The position numbers and the translations under genes were made by a program. Below the pieces are notes generated by a model. It had not been told where the DNA came from. It ran no database searches and saw only the letters and a list, made by a program, of their open reading frames with translations. Positions 35,758 through 44,141 of a stretch of 64,000 bases of DNA are shown piece by piece; the stretch's first letter is position 1; each line of letters begins with the position of its first letter. The stretch is taken from positions 930,001 through 994,000 of the forward strand of contig NZ_JBKIWZ010000001.1 of NCBI RefSeq assembly GCF_050157905.1, given 5' to 3'. The DNA comes from Pantoea sp050157905. Its GTDB lineage: Bacteria; Pseudomonadota; Gammaproteobacteria; Enterobacterales; Enterobacteriaceae.

Positions 35758-36870
35758 TTACTCTGTCACCAGCGGCAGACGCTGTTCGATAATACCGCCA
35801 CCAAGGCAGATGTCGCCAAGATAAAATACCGCGGACTGGCCCGGCGTAACGGCGGCCACCGGCTCGTCGAAACGCACTTCAATACGGTCATCGCCCTGTG
35901 GAATGATCTCACACGGAATGTCGGTCTGGCGATAGCGGGTTTTCACAGTGCAGCGAAGCGGGGTCGTGATCGGGGTGCGGTCAACCCAGTGCAGCTGCTG
36001 CGCAATCAGGCCCACGGACATCAGGCGCGGATGATCGCCACCCTGGGCGACAATCAGGCGGTTACGTGCCACATCCTTATCGACCACATACCACGGGTCA
36101 TCTTTGCTCTCTTTCAGGCCGCCAATCCCCAGCCCTTTACGCTGTCCCAGCGTATGGTACATCAGCCCCTGATGCTCGCCGACGATCTGGCCGTCTGTGG
36201 TTTCGATTTCGCCAGGTTGCGCCGGGAGATAGCGCGCGAGAAAGTCGCGGAATTTGCGCTCGCCGATAAAGCAGATACCGGTCGAGTCTTTCTTCTTCGC
36301 GGTGATCAGATCCAGCTGCTCCGCGATGCGGCGCACTTCCGGCTTTTCCAGTTCACCGACCGGGAAGAGACTCTGAGCGATCTGCTGATGGCTCAGCGTG
36401 TAGAGGAAGTAGCTCTGATCTTTGTTGCCATCCAGCCCGCGTAACAGCTGGCTCTGGCCCGCCACATCTTTGCGACGCACGTAGTGACCGGTCGCGATGA
36501 AATCGGCGCCGAGATCTTCTGCGGCGAACTCAAGGAACGCTTTGAATTTGATCTCTTTGTTGCAGAGGATATCGGGGTTAGGCGTACGACCGGCCTTGTA
36601 CTCTTCAAGGAAATGCTCAAAGACGTTATCCCAGTATTCTGCGGCAAAGTTAACTTTGTGCAGCTTAATCCCGAGCTTGTCGCACACCGCTTGCGCATCC
36701 GCCAGATCGTCCGCGGCGGTACAATACTCCTCGCCATCGTCCTCCTCCCAGTTCTTCATGAACAGGCCTTCAACCTGGTAACCCTGCTGCTGCAGTAACC
36801 AGGCGGAAACGGAAGAATCGACGCCGCCGGACATACCGACGATCACTTTTTTCTGGCTGTTGTCAGACAT
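35758..36870 (-). CDS. mnmA: tRNA-specific 2-thiouridylase MnmA
   Basis: Makes s2U34 in tRNA-Lys/Glu/Gln. PP-loop GMSGGVDSSV, catalytic Cys in NPDILCNKEIKF and the second Cys in DSTGICFIGERKF, C-terminal beta-barrel ending CLGGGIIEQ. 370 aa. 42 bp after nudJ and 42 bp before hflD on the minus strand: one operon. Confidence 0.96.
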   Translation of the reverse strand: MSDNSQKKVIVGMSGGVDSSVSAWLLQQQGYQVEGLFMKNWEEDDGEEYCTAADDLADAQAVCDKLGIKLHKVNFAAEYWDNVFEHFLEEYKAGRTPNPDILCNKEIKFKAFLEFAAEDLGADFIATGHYVRRKDVAGQSQLLRGLDGNKDQSYFLYTLSHQQIAQSLFPVGELEKPEVRRIAEQLDLITAKKKDSTGICFIGERKFRDFLARYLPAQPGEIETTDGQIVGEHQGLMYHTLGQRKGLGIGGLKESKDDPWYVVDKDVARNRLIVAQGGDHPRLMSVGLIAQQLHWVDRTPITTPLRCTVKTRYRQTDIPCEIIPQGDDRIEVRFDEPVAAVTPGQSAVFYLGDICLGGGIIEQRLPLVTE

Positions 36871-36912
36871 GACACGCTCGCATTACGATAAAAAAACAGG
36901 CGGCGCATTCTA

Positions 36913-37386
36913 TCATGCTGAAGGCAGGCGCGCACCCTCATGAAACGGCCACTGGAAGGGGCTGACCAGATGCAACGGATAACGGATACCCTGTTGCCAC
37001 AGGCGTACGCTCTCCGCCACCAGCGGTGAACGCAGGTTAGAGGCCGTGAGAATCCGCGCTGGCGGCAGCCACCAGCAGCAATCGATGTCACTGTCGTGCG
37101 GCTGCGTGGGCGCTTTTTCCGCCAGATCGACACCAAACAGAAAACGCACAAAAGGTGTACTGTCCGGGGCGATCCACTGATGGATTCCGATGAAATAGTG
37201 CATCTGCGCGGCGATACCCGTTTCTTCATAAAGCTCGCGTGCGGCGGCTTCCTGAAGCGTTTCGTCGGCTTCGAGATGCCCGGCAGGCTGGTTCCAGGTG
37301 GCGCGACCGTTAATCGTTTCCTCCACCACCAGCAGTTCACCTTCTGCCTGAACCAGACAGGCGACAGTAACATGAGGTTTAAACAT
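36913..37386 (-). CDS. nudJ: Nudix phosphatase NudJ
   Basis: Nudix hydrolase of the HMP-PP/nucleoside triphosphate phosphatase type. The box GHLEADETLQEAAARELYEETGI fits G-x5-E-x7-R-E-U-x-E-E-x-G-U fully (starting near residue 37). 157 aa; E. coli NudJ is 153. First gene of the nudJ-mnmA-hflD-purB run. Confidence 0.92.
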   Translation of the reverse strand: MFKPHVTVACLVQAEGELLVVEETINGRATWNQPAGHLEADETLQEAAARELYEETGIAAQMHYFIGIHQWIAPDSTPFVRFLFGVDLAEKAPTQPHDSDIDCCWWLPPARILTASNLRSPLVAESVRLWQQGIRYPLHLVSPFQWPFHEGARLPSA

Positions 37387-37427
37387 CCTTTCTCCGCAAT
37401 TGTTAACCTGAGGTTATAAAAAAGGCT

Positions 37428-38099
37428 TCAGCGCGGCTTGTCGCTGATGTCGCGCCACGCCCCGGGTGCCAGATCGTCGAGCGTGTAACTCCCCATGGCG
37501 AAGCGGATCAGCCGCAGCGTAGGAAAGCCGATATGGGCGGTCATCCGGCGAACCTGACGGTTACGGCCTTCATAAAGCGTGACTTTCAGCCACTGGGTCG
37601 GAATATTTTTGCGTTCACGGATTGGCGGCTGGCGTGGCCAGAGCCATGCCGGTTCGGCTACTTTTTCGATGCCGGCGGGCAGCGTCAGGCCATCTTTCAG
37701 ATTAACCCCATCCCGCAGCGGCTGCAGATCCGCCTCCTGTGGCTCGCCTTCTACCTGCACATAATAAACCTTGCCCGTGCGCTTGCCGGGCTGTGTCAGC
37801 GCGGCCTGCAGGGCGCCGTCGTTGGTCAGAACCATCAGTCCTTCGCTGTCACGGTCGAGACGACCGGCGGCATAGACTGCTGTTACGCTGACAAAATCTT
37901 TCAGCGTGCGGCGGCCTGCTTCATCGGTGAACTGCGGGAGAACGTCGAAGGGTTTATTAAACAGAATGACGCGGCGTGGGGCCGCCGGGCGGTCAGGCGC
38001 ACGTCGCGTATCACGTGTCGGGCGGCTGAATCGTTTATCCTGGTGAATTCGTTGAGAAGTTTTTCGCATGGGCTTTGCAGTCAGAAACATTCGGCGCAT
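37428..38099 (-). CDS. rluE: 23S rRNA pseudouridine(2457) synthase
   Basis: RsuA-family pseudouridine synthase. Catalytic Asp motif GRLDRDSEGLMVLTNDG, family elements FNKPFDVLPQFTDE and GRNRQVRRMTAHIGFPTLRLIR. The N-terminal 40 residues are basic and disordered, and no S4 domain is seen, as in E. coli RluE. Start at 38099 (MRRMFLTAKPM) mirrors the E. coli long form; ATG 38069 is the alternative. 223 aa. Divergent from icd. Confidence 0.93.
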   Translation of the reverse strand: MRRMFLTAKPMRKTSQRIHQDKRFSRPTRDTRRAPDRPAAPRRVILFNKPFDVLPQFTDEAGRRTLKDFVSVTAVYAAGRLDRDSEGLMVLTNDGALQAALTQPGKRTGKVYYVQVEGEPQEADLQPLRDGVNLKDGLTLPAGIEKVAEPAWLWPRQPPIRERKNIPTQWLKVTLYEGRNRQVRRMTAHIGFPTLRLIRFAMGSYTLDDLAPGAWRDISDKPR

Positions 38100-38194
38100 T
38101 ATAACGTGAAATTGCGATGATTGGCGTGGCGTAAATATTCAAGTAGTATTGACCCGCATCTTACAAATCATTAACAAACGCCCAGGAGAGGTTA

Positions 38195-39445
38195 ATGGAA
38201 AGCAAAGTAGTTGTTCCGGCGGAAGGTCAAAAAATCACCCTGAATCAGGGCAAACTGACAGTGCCAAACAATCCGATCATTCCTTACATTGAGGGTGACG
38301 GTATCGGTGTTGACGTTTCCCCGGTCATGCTGAAAGTGGTCGACGCGGCGGTGAAGAAAGCCTACAACGGCGAGCGCAAGATCTCCTGGATGGAGATTTA
38401 CACCGGTGAGAAATCAGTTGAGCTCTACGGCCAGGACGTCTGGCTGCCACAGGAAACGCTGGATTTAATCAAAGAATATCGCGTGGCAATCAAAGGCCCA
38501 CTGACTACCCCGGTCGGCGGCGGTATTCGTTCACTGAACGTAGCCCTGCGTCAGGAGCTTGACCTCTACGTCTGCCTGCGTCCGGTCCGTTACTACAAAG
38601 GCACCCCAAGCCCGGTAAAACGCCCTGAAGATACCGACATGGTGATCTTCCGTGAGAACTCCGAAGATATCTATGCGGGTATCGAGTGGAAAGCGGGCTC
38701 TGCCGAAGCGGACAAAGTGATCAAGTTCCTGCGTGAAGAGATGGGCGTGAAGAAAATTCGCTTCCCTGAGCAGTGTGGTATCGGCGTCAAGCCGTGTTCA
38801 GAAGAGGGCACCAAGCGTCTGGTGCGCGCTGCAGTGGAATACACCATCACCAACGATCGTGATTCACTGACGCTGGTTCACAAAGGCAACATCATGAAGT
38901 TCACCGAAGGCTCCTTCAAAGACTGGGGATACCAGTTAGTGAAAGAAGAGTTCGGCGGTGAACTGATCGACGGTGGCCCGTGGATGAAGTTCAAAAACCC
39001 GAACACCGGCAAAGAGATCATCGTGAAAGATGTGATCGCGGATGCGTTCCTGCAGCAGATCCTGCTGCGTCCGGCTGAATATGACGTGATTGCCTGTATG
39101 AACCTGAACGGTGACTACATCTCTGACGCCCTGGCTGCGCAGGTGGGCGGTATCGGTATCGCACCTGGCGCGAACATCGGTGACGAATGTGCCCTGTTCG
39201 AAGCCACCCACGGCACCGCACCGAAGTATGCCGGTCAGGATAAAGTGAACCCAGGTTCCGTCATCCTGTCTGCAGAGATGATGCTGCGTCATCTGGAGTG
39301 GTTCGAAGCGGCTGACCTGATTGTTAAAGGTGTTGAAGGCGCTATCGCTAACAAGACCGTGACTTACGATTTCGAACGCCTGATGGATGGCGCTAAACTG
39401 CTGAAATGTTCAGAGTTTGGTGACGCGATCATCGAAAATATGTAA
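38195..39445 (+). CDS. icd: NADP-dependent isocitrate dehydrogenase
   Basis: TCA-cycle enzyme forming 2-oxoglutarate and NADPH. Phosphorylatable Ser loop TTPVGGGIRSLNVALRQ (AceK target), isocitrate Arg/Tyr residues in LRPVRYYKGTPSP, metal Asp in DAFLQQILLRPAEYDVIACMNLNGDYISD. 416 aa, as in E. coli. CAGGAGAGG ribosome site. The 3' end of icd is a prophage integration site in E. coli, and accessory DNA begins right after it here too. Confidence 0.97.
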   Translation: MESKVVVPAEGQKITLNQGKLTVPNNPIIPYIEGDGIGVDVSPVMLKVVDAAVKKAYNGERKISWMEIYTGEKSVELYGQDVWLPQETLDLIKEYRVAIKGPLTTPVGGGIRSLNVALRQELDLYVCLRPVRYYKGTPSPVKRPEDTDMVIFRENSEDIYAGIEWKAGSAEADKVIKFLREEMGVKKIRFPEQCGIGVKPCSEEGTKRLVRAAVEYTITNDRDSLTLVHKGNIMKFTEGSFKDWGYQLVKEEFGGELIDGGPWMKFKNPNTGKEIIVKDVIADAFLQQILLRPAEYDVIACMNLNGDYISDALAAQVGGIGIAPGANIGDECALFEATHGTAPKYAGQDKVNPGSVILSAEMMLRHLEWFEAADLIVKGVEGAIANKTVTYDFERLMDGAKLLKCSEFGDAIIENM

Positions 39446-39457
39446 TAGTGTGTGCTA

Positions 39458-39496
39458 AGTCCACTCCGATTTGCTTCAAAGGGATTGGAGTGGACT
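39458..39496 (+). terminator. Hairpin 13 bp after icd
   Basis: 10-bp stem AGTCCACTCC / GGAGTGGACT enclosing 19 bases, followed by CCTTTC. Probable icd transcript end, though the T run is poor. Confidence 0.5.
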
Positions 39497-39545
39497 CCTT
39501 TCAGTTAAATCCTTTTGCAAAACTCCCCGAAAAAGAGCATTTTAA

Positions 39546-39594
39546 CCTGTCACCTGTCACCTGTCACCTGTCACCTGTCACCTGTCACCTGTCA
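39546..39594 (+). repeat. Tandem repeat, seven copies of CCTGTCA
   Basis: Seven exact, uninterrupted 7-bp units (49 bp). One inverted copy, TGACAGG, lies at 39649-39655, so any unit can pair with it in RNA. No gene overlaps. Likely a slippage-prone, length-variable locus. Confidence 0.95.
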
Positions 39595-40825
39595 ACCTTT
39601 TCCCCTGTCGTCATTACAGGATTCGCCTGTGTCTGTTTTTTGATGACCTGACAGGTGCTGTGAATCCACGCTTACAGACGCTATAGCCGTCAGACAAAAA
39701 TCTCTTTTCTTAACTGGCGCGACTGCCTGTCCAATAACACGCGCTGTTCTATTAATACGCCAGCCGCAGCGAGCCTGGGCAGGCTGTGACGGATCATGCC
39801 ATTTTTGCTGTCTCGATCGGGCTGGCAGAGTTGGGACTGGCTCCCTGAATAGATCGTTGTCTTTTAATTTGCGTATACCCATCGGCAGAGTCTGCAGAAC
39901 AATCAGTTCACGCCGTAATGCCACTGGACACCATTAAGAACATTCTGCGACTCATTCATAAGCACCATGAGCAGGAGGCTATCAGGCACTGGGTGATAGA
40001 GCAGCATGATGTCCCGCAGAGTGTCTTCAGGAGCTGATTTGTTTCACCAGTACGCGATCAGCCTTGCGCCTGAGCAGGTCATTCACTGCTGAGAAATCAA
40101 TCACGCTGGCAGCCAACTGTCTCTGACACTGCTGAGGAGAACGCACTTACACAAACAGGCAGGGACAATATCGTTGACCAGCTCTTATCGTAATCTTAAA
40201 AAGAAAAAATCTTATAAAAGCATCCCAATCGATTTTGATGTTTGGTGAAGCATTATGGATGCAATGCCGGAAGGGGCTGAAAATCCATCTCAGACTGTCT
40301 CATCCTGTGAATCAGGCAAATTCATCGTCACTCCCTTAATGAGAATCAGGTCTGGTTATCTTAGGTAACCGTAAACCAGAGCCTGGCTGGATGAAGTGTA
40401 TAAGCCACATGTCTTGTGATTTTTAGCATCAAAGATCAGAAATATTGTGGGTGTGGTCAGTTTAGGTCCTCAATGAGTAAAACGCATCGCCAAAAAAAAA
40501 GCCCCCGGATAAGGGGCCACCTTTAGTGACAAAGGAAAAGAAATGCCAGGATCAAGGATCGACAGTGATTATGTTCAAGGGTTTTATAATTTCAACCCAT
40601 TCAACGGAATTAAAAAAAGTACGTAAAATGCGAAAAGCGGGCAGGTGAGAAAAAGTCTCTATTAATCAAAGCCTTTAAAGTTGCATTAAAAATGCTTTAT
40701 TTATTTAAGCTTTAGTACAATCGCACTATAAGCAAAAAATATCAGAGGCTGCTATTTCCTTTTGTGTTAAATATTTTGTGATAAAGAAATTTTACATAGC
40801 GGAGCTTTCCATTTTATATGCCTGG
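39595..40825. other. 1.2-kb gap after icd, accessory DNA without a clear gene
   Basis: Two short frames were seen: 39918-40037 on the plus strand (39 aa, MPLDTIKNILRLIHKHH...) and about 40035-40157 on the minus strand (40 aa, ending VNDLLRRKADRVLVKQISS). They run into each other and neither is recognised; they may be remnants of an inserted element. The segment after 40600 is very AT-rich. No integrase or transposase was identified. Confidence 0.45.
40492..40518 (-). terminator. Terminator on the minus strand
   Basis: Stem GCCCC / GGGGC with a 7-base loop, followed on the minus strand by nine T. It could end the transcript of the secreted-protein gene (stop 310 bp upstream) or of an unrecognised small RNA. 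Confidence 0.75.
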
Positions 40826-41158
40826 CTACAGGTGAAGGCAGACTCTCGCCATCGTTTCCAGAGGTCGCTTGCAGACTAAACGGGTATGGTTACTGTGAGA
40901 AGGCACGCTATATATCTGGTCTTTATCAGATGCATGCTGACATTTAAAACATGTATCCTTTAACTCTTTGATATCGATGCAATAGAGTGGAGTAGTATCA
41001 TTGGTTGCGTCTGTTCTTCGGCATAAATCATCTGCGCCCTTAGCACGGATTACACTCACAACTGGTGTGGAATAGGAAGCGTAAGCGCTGTTTATACTTA
41101 CAAAGAATAATGCAGGCAGCATTAAATCTGATTTTTTAAATCGAAAAAAAATCGACAT
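40826..41158 (-). CDS. Small secreted Cys-rich protein, unknown
   Basis: 110 aa. Lys-containing N-terminus, hydrophobic core and an AYA-S type cleavage site near residue 27 make a Sec signal peptide. The mature part (about 83 aa) has six Cys, including CFKC, so up to three disulfides. No family recognised. AAAGGGGG lies 8 bases before the ATG. Divergent from a TetR gene across a 23-bp palindrome, so it is a likely target of that regulator. Confidence 0.65.
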   Translation of the reverse strand: MSIFFRFKKSDLMLPALFFVSINSAYASYSTPVVSVIRAKGADDLCRRTDATNDTTPLYCIDIKELKDTCFKCQHASDKDQIYSVPSHSNHTRLVCKRPLETMARVCLHL

Positions 41159-41231
41159 CTGTTATGCCCCCTTTATGCATGAGCGGTGGAATTTTTGAAA
41201 AAAGCGACGATTTAAATCTGCACTGGCAGTT

Positions 41232-41254
41232 ACTTGATATAATTTATATCAAGT
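41232..41254. promoter_or_regulatory. 23-bp perfect palindrome, probable TetR operator
   Basis: 11-base arm ACTTGATATAA, one central T, then the exact reverse complement of the arm. Located between the divergent secreted-protein gene (start 41158) and the TetR gene (start 41296/41314). Size and position are typical of a TetR-family operator controlling both directions. Confidence 0.7.
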
Positions 41255-41313
41255 GATAGAATTTTCAAATTACGTTCTTTCATTCACATAAGTCAATGAT
41301 AATAAGGGTTTTT

Positions 41314-42009
41314 ATGGCAAGCGAGGAAAGTGGGGTTGTCAGGTATCGTCCCGAAAGGTCATATGCCGGAAGCAAGAAAACCCGAAAAGAGATTCTTAAC
41401 GCTGCGACCGATGTATTTGGCGAGATGGGATTTGATGGTGCAACAACACGCATCATAGCGTCAAGAGCAGGTGTTACGACGCCCGTTCTTCAATATTATT
41501 TCGGCAGCAAGGAGGGAATATTCAATGAATGCACACAGGAGATAGTCGATTTTTGTCTGAACCAATACGATCCTATCATTGCCGACATTGAACAGGCTGT
41601 TCTGGTGAATGATAAAGAGTCTGCTCATGTTTCAGTTTGTGCACTAATGGAAAAAATTGTTGAAACTATTTTTTCTGAAATGAGTAGTCCTGGGACTGCA
41701 AATTTAATAACAAAGATCCAAACTACAAACACTCCGGACAGATCTCGTAAAATATTTTCTGTGCTGGAAAGTAAACTCCATAGCGCCGTGTTTCTGACAA
41801 TAAGGTTACTTTCAGGTCCTTCTGTAACCTATGAAGAAATAGCCTTGAGGACACACTATACATTGGGGCTTGCATTGCCATTCCAGTTCATGAGAAACGC
41901 TTTTCTGCCATTTGGGCAATACTATACGGCTGAAGATGAAAAGCTAATAGTGTTAAAGGTTTCTGTTAGAACACATTGCAGTACTCTTTTAAATAGCTAT
42001 AAATCTTAA
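41314..42009 (+). CDS. TetR/AcrR-family transcriptional regulator
   Basis: 231 aa. The N-terminal helix-turn-helix reads TRKEILNAATDVFGEMGFDGATTRIIASRAGVTTPVLQYYFGSKEGIF, a good TetR DNA-binding domain. The C-terminal ligand domain resembles the CecR/DUF1956-type group only by length. ATG 41314 has AAGGG 6 bases upstream and is preferred over ATG 41296 (6 codons longer). 39 bp before the LacI-type gene, likely co-transcribed. AT-rich. Confidence 0.85.
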   Translation: MASEESGVVRYRPERSYAGSKKTRKEILNAATDVFGEMGFDGATTRIIASRAGVTTPVLQYYFGSKEGIFNECTQEIVDFCLNQYDPIIADIEQAVLVNDKESAHVSVCALMEKIVETIFSEMSSPGTANLITKIQTTNTPDRSRKIFSVLESKLHSAVFLTIRLLSGPSVTYEEIALRTHYTLGLALPFQFMRNAFLPFGQYYTAEDEKLIVLKVSVRTHCSTLLNSYKS

Positions 42010-42048
42010 CTGCTTTCAATATAAATAAAATACCTCATAGGATATCTG

Positions 42049-43101
42049 ATGGCTAGTGTCAGGATCATCGCTCAGGCTGCAGGTGTTTCTCCTGCTACGG
42101 TATCTAACTTTATTAATAATCGACCAGAAAAAATGCGAACAGAAACCTGGGTCAGAATAAAATCTGTAATCGAGGAAATGGGTTGCTCTCATCTTATTCC
42201 TCAACAAAAATTTAAACAGAGTAAAAATATCATTGCGCTACTGCTGCCGTCAGCTGCCAGTGAAAGATATACGTTAATAATAAAAAGCTTAGAACAGGCC
42301 GCAGCTAAATTTGATTACAGCGTCATATCAGGGAGTGGCTATGAGGAGTCAGTTCGAGAAACATTATTCATTGATGATATGCTTAAAATTGGCGTAACAA
42401 TGCTCGTTGTGGTTAAAAGCAATGTTTTCAAAACACACTTTATAAAGGCTTCAGAGCGCGGTATGAAAGTGATTAGTTACGACAGCTATAATCCTAATCG
42501 TCTGTTAAGCGAGAATAAGTTTTTTGACCGCTTTAGCATGGACAATTATGAAGCTGCGAGGTTTGCAACCAAAACCTTAATCGAACGCAATCATAAAGAT
42601 ATCATTATGGTCACCGAAGACTATATCAATGAGGAGCTTAGTCAAAAAATACATGGGTTCTACTCTATGCAGGATGCAAGGGGTTCTAAAAGAAGCGATA
42701 TTGTGAGATCGATTAAAGGTTCTTTGAACCATATTGAGTTAGATCAGTTTCAGCTTGGCAGGAATCTGGCTAATGTCCTTATGAGAGAAAACGTTTTCCC
42801 GGATGGCATTGTCGCCACAAATGATATCTTAGCGTATGGAATTCTTTACCAGTTATATACTATCGGCTATATATTAAGGAAAAAGCTAGCCGTGATTGCT
42901 CTTGACAGTAGCGCTAATAATTATTTTCCTGAGAAGTTCTTGAGCACTGTATCACCACCGATAAAAAAAATAAGCGAGGACATCATTCTGAGATTAATCG
43001 GTGTAAACGAGCTGGATGATTTGAAAAAAGACTTTATTTATGCCCCGGTTTGCAACCTGAGCAGATCGCTTGGCATCAAAAAGGGTCAGTTTATTTTTTG
43101 A
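42049..43101 (+). CDS. LacI-family transcriptional regulator
   Basis: 350 aa. HTH with hinge: SVRIIAQAAGVSPATVSNFINNRPEKMRTETWVRIKSVIEEMG. The periplasmic-binding-like core follows, with IIALLLPSAASERY and DGIVATNDILAYGILYQLYTIGY. Ligand unknown: no sugar gene adjoins it. AT-rich codon use. The 3' end overlaps the convergent AraC gene by 11 bp. Confidence 0.88.
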   Translation: MASVRIIAQAAGVSPATVSNFINNRPEKMRTETWVRIKSVIEEMGCSHLIPQQKFKQSKNIIALLLPSAASERYTLIIKSLEQAAAKFDYSVISGSGYEESVRETLFIDDMLKIGVTMLVVVKSNVFKTHFIKASERGMKVISYDSYNPNRLLSENKFFDRFSMDNYEAARFATKTLIERNHKDIIMVTEDYINEELSQKIHGFYSMQDARGSKRSDIVRSIKGSLNHIELDQFQLGRNLANVLMRENVFPDGIVATNDILAYGILYQLYTIGYILRKKLAVIALDSSANNYFPEKFLSTVSPPIKKISEDIILRLIGVNELDDLKKDFIYAPVCNLSRSLGIKKGQFIF

Positions 43102-43435
43102 GTTGATTGCTTTTCTTCCACTGAACGGGTGGGATACCAAACTGATTTTTAAAAGAACGAGTAAAGGTTTGTTGACTATCCCACTTGTATAGCAAGGCAA
43201 TATCCAACGTGCTCATATCAGAATTTCTCAGCTTAATCGCAGCTTCATCAAGCCTTCTTTTACGAATGTAACCTCCCAGAGAGACGCCATAATATTCTGT
43301 GAAACTCCGTTGTAAATACCATTTACTGTAACCCGCCTTTCTTGCAATTTCATCAATGCTAATTTTTTTTTCAAGGTTGCCATCGATCCATTCCAGCAAA
43401 GCTAAAAAAAAATTCCCATTATGCTTAAGGTACAT
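43091..43435 (-). CDS. AraC/XylS-family regulator, MarA/SoxS/RamA size
   Basis: 114 aa, only the AraC DNA-binding domain with two HTH motifs: ISIDEIARKAGYSKWYLQRSFTEYYGVSLGGYIRKRRLDEAA and MSTLDIALLYKWDSQQTFTRSFKNQFGIPP. Length and layout match MarA, SoxS, RamA and RobA-like stress/efflux regulators, which act without an inducer domain and are controlled at the level of expression. Which one it is cannot be told. Overlaps the LacI gene end. Confidence 0.85.
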   Translation of the reverse strand: MYLKHNGNFFLALLEWIDGNLEKKISIDEIARKAGYSKWYLQRSFTEYYGVSLGGYIRKRRLDEAAIKLRNSDMSTLDIALLYKWDSQQTFTRSFKNQFGIPPVQWKKSNQLKK

Positions 43436-43640
43436 AGGTTTATCCTGGTGTGAAATGTTATCGGTTGATAGAATTTGTCAGATAAAAGTATAGTAGCGAC
43501 TGCTTTTTTTCAACTTCAAACGCAGGTGAACGTCTAAAATTTCTGCCTGTGTGATTTCCCGCAAAAAAATAACCTGCTGTTTACTAAACAGGAGGTTATA
43601 AGGATTATTTATAATAAGCGGCCTGTATCTGACTGGAGAA

Positions 43641-44141
43641 TCAGGCGTTGATTCCCGAAAAAGAGAAATGATGCAGTGTGCTGAAAAGTAAAAGATTATA
43701 TCCAAAAAGGGCGCTCATCTCTGTCATCAGGTTTACCGCATCCTGTTGATGTGCATTGTCGAGAGCGAATTCCCACAACATGGGCAAGCCAGAAAAATTA
43801 GAAAAAACAAATATTGTGTATATTCCAGCCAGCATTAATCCCCATGATGAAGTTTTCATATAATTGTGAAGGCTTCGAACAAGGTGCTGTCTGTCTTTTA
43901 TCAGGAAAGGAACTGCGATGATTATTATTAGCGTATCCAGCCATACCCAGATGTCGCTATCGATAATCATTGGGTTTATTCTTTTGACAAAAAGGCAAAG
44001 AAATAAAGAAGAAAATAAAAGATATAAGCTCTGCGTTTGCGTCTTGTTTCTGGCGTTCAAGCTATAGATGAAAAGTATAACTCCAGTTATGAATGTCTGA
44101 AGGAGTTTTGTCAGGCAAAATGAAGATATTACGTCATTCAT
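43641..44141 (-). CDS. Integral membrane protein of unknown function
   Basis: 166 aa with about five hydrophobic segments (TFITGVILFIYSL, LYLLFSSLFLCLFV, LDTLIIIIAVPFLI, WGLMLAGIYTIFVF, SALFGYNLLLFSTL). No family recognised. Isolated in the accessory block, AT-rich; no strong ribosome site before the ATG was noted. Could be transferred DNA. Confidence 0.6.
   Translation of the reverse strand: MNDVISSFCLTKLLQTFITGVILFIYSLNARNKTQTQSLYLLFSSLFLCLFVKRINPMIIDSDIWVWLDTLIIIIAVPFLIKDRQHLVRSLHNYMKTSSWGLMLAGIYTIFVFSNFSGLPMLWEFALDNAHQQDAVNLMTEMSALFGYNLLLFSTLHHFSFSGINA

Noticed and set aside
39458..39496. Possible phage attachment core at the icd hairpin
   Set aside because: No second copy of this sequence or of the icd 3' end was found in the window, and there is no integrase, so an att site cannot be claimed.
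39592..39924. 110-codon minus-strand frame next to the heptamer array
   Set aside because: GTG start without ribosome site, composition not protein-like and no recognisable motif; part of it only reads through the repeat flank.
43478..43705. 75-codon minus-strand frame after the membrane-protein gene
   Set aside because: Overlaps the better-supported 43641-44141 gene and has no ribosome site or motif.
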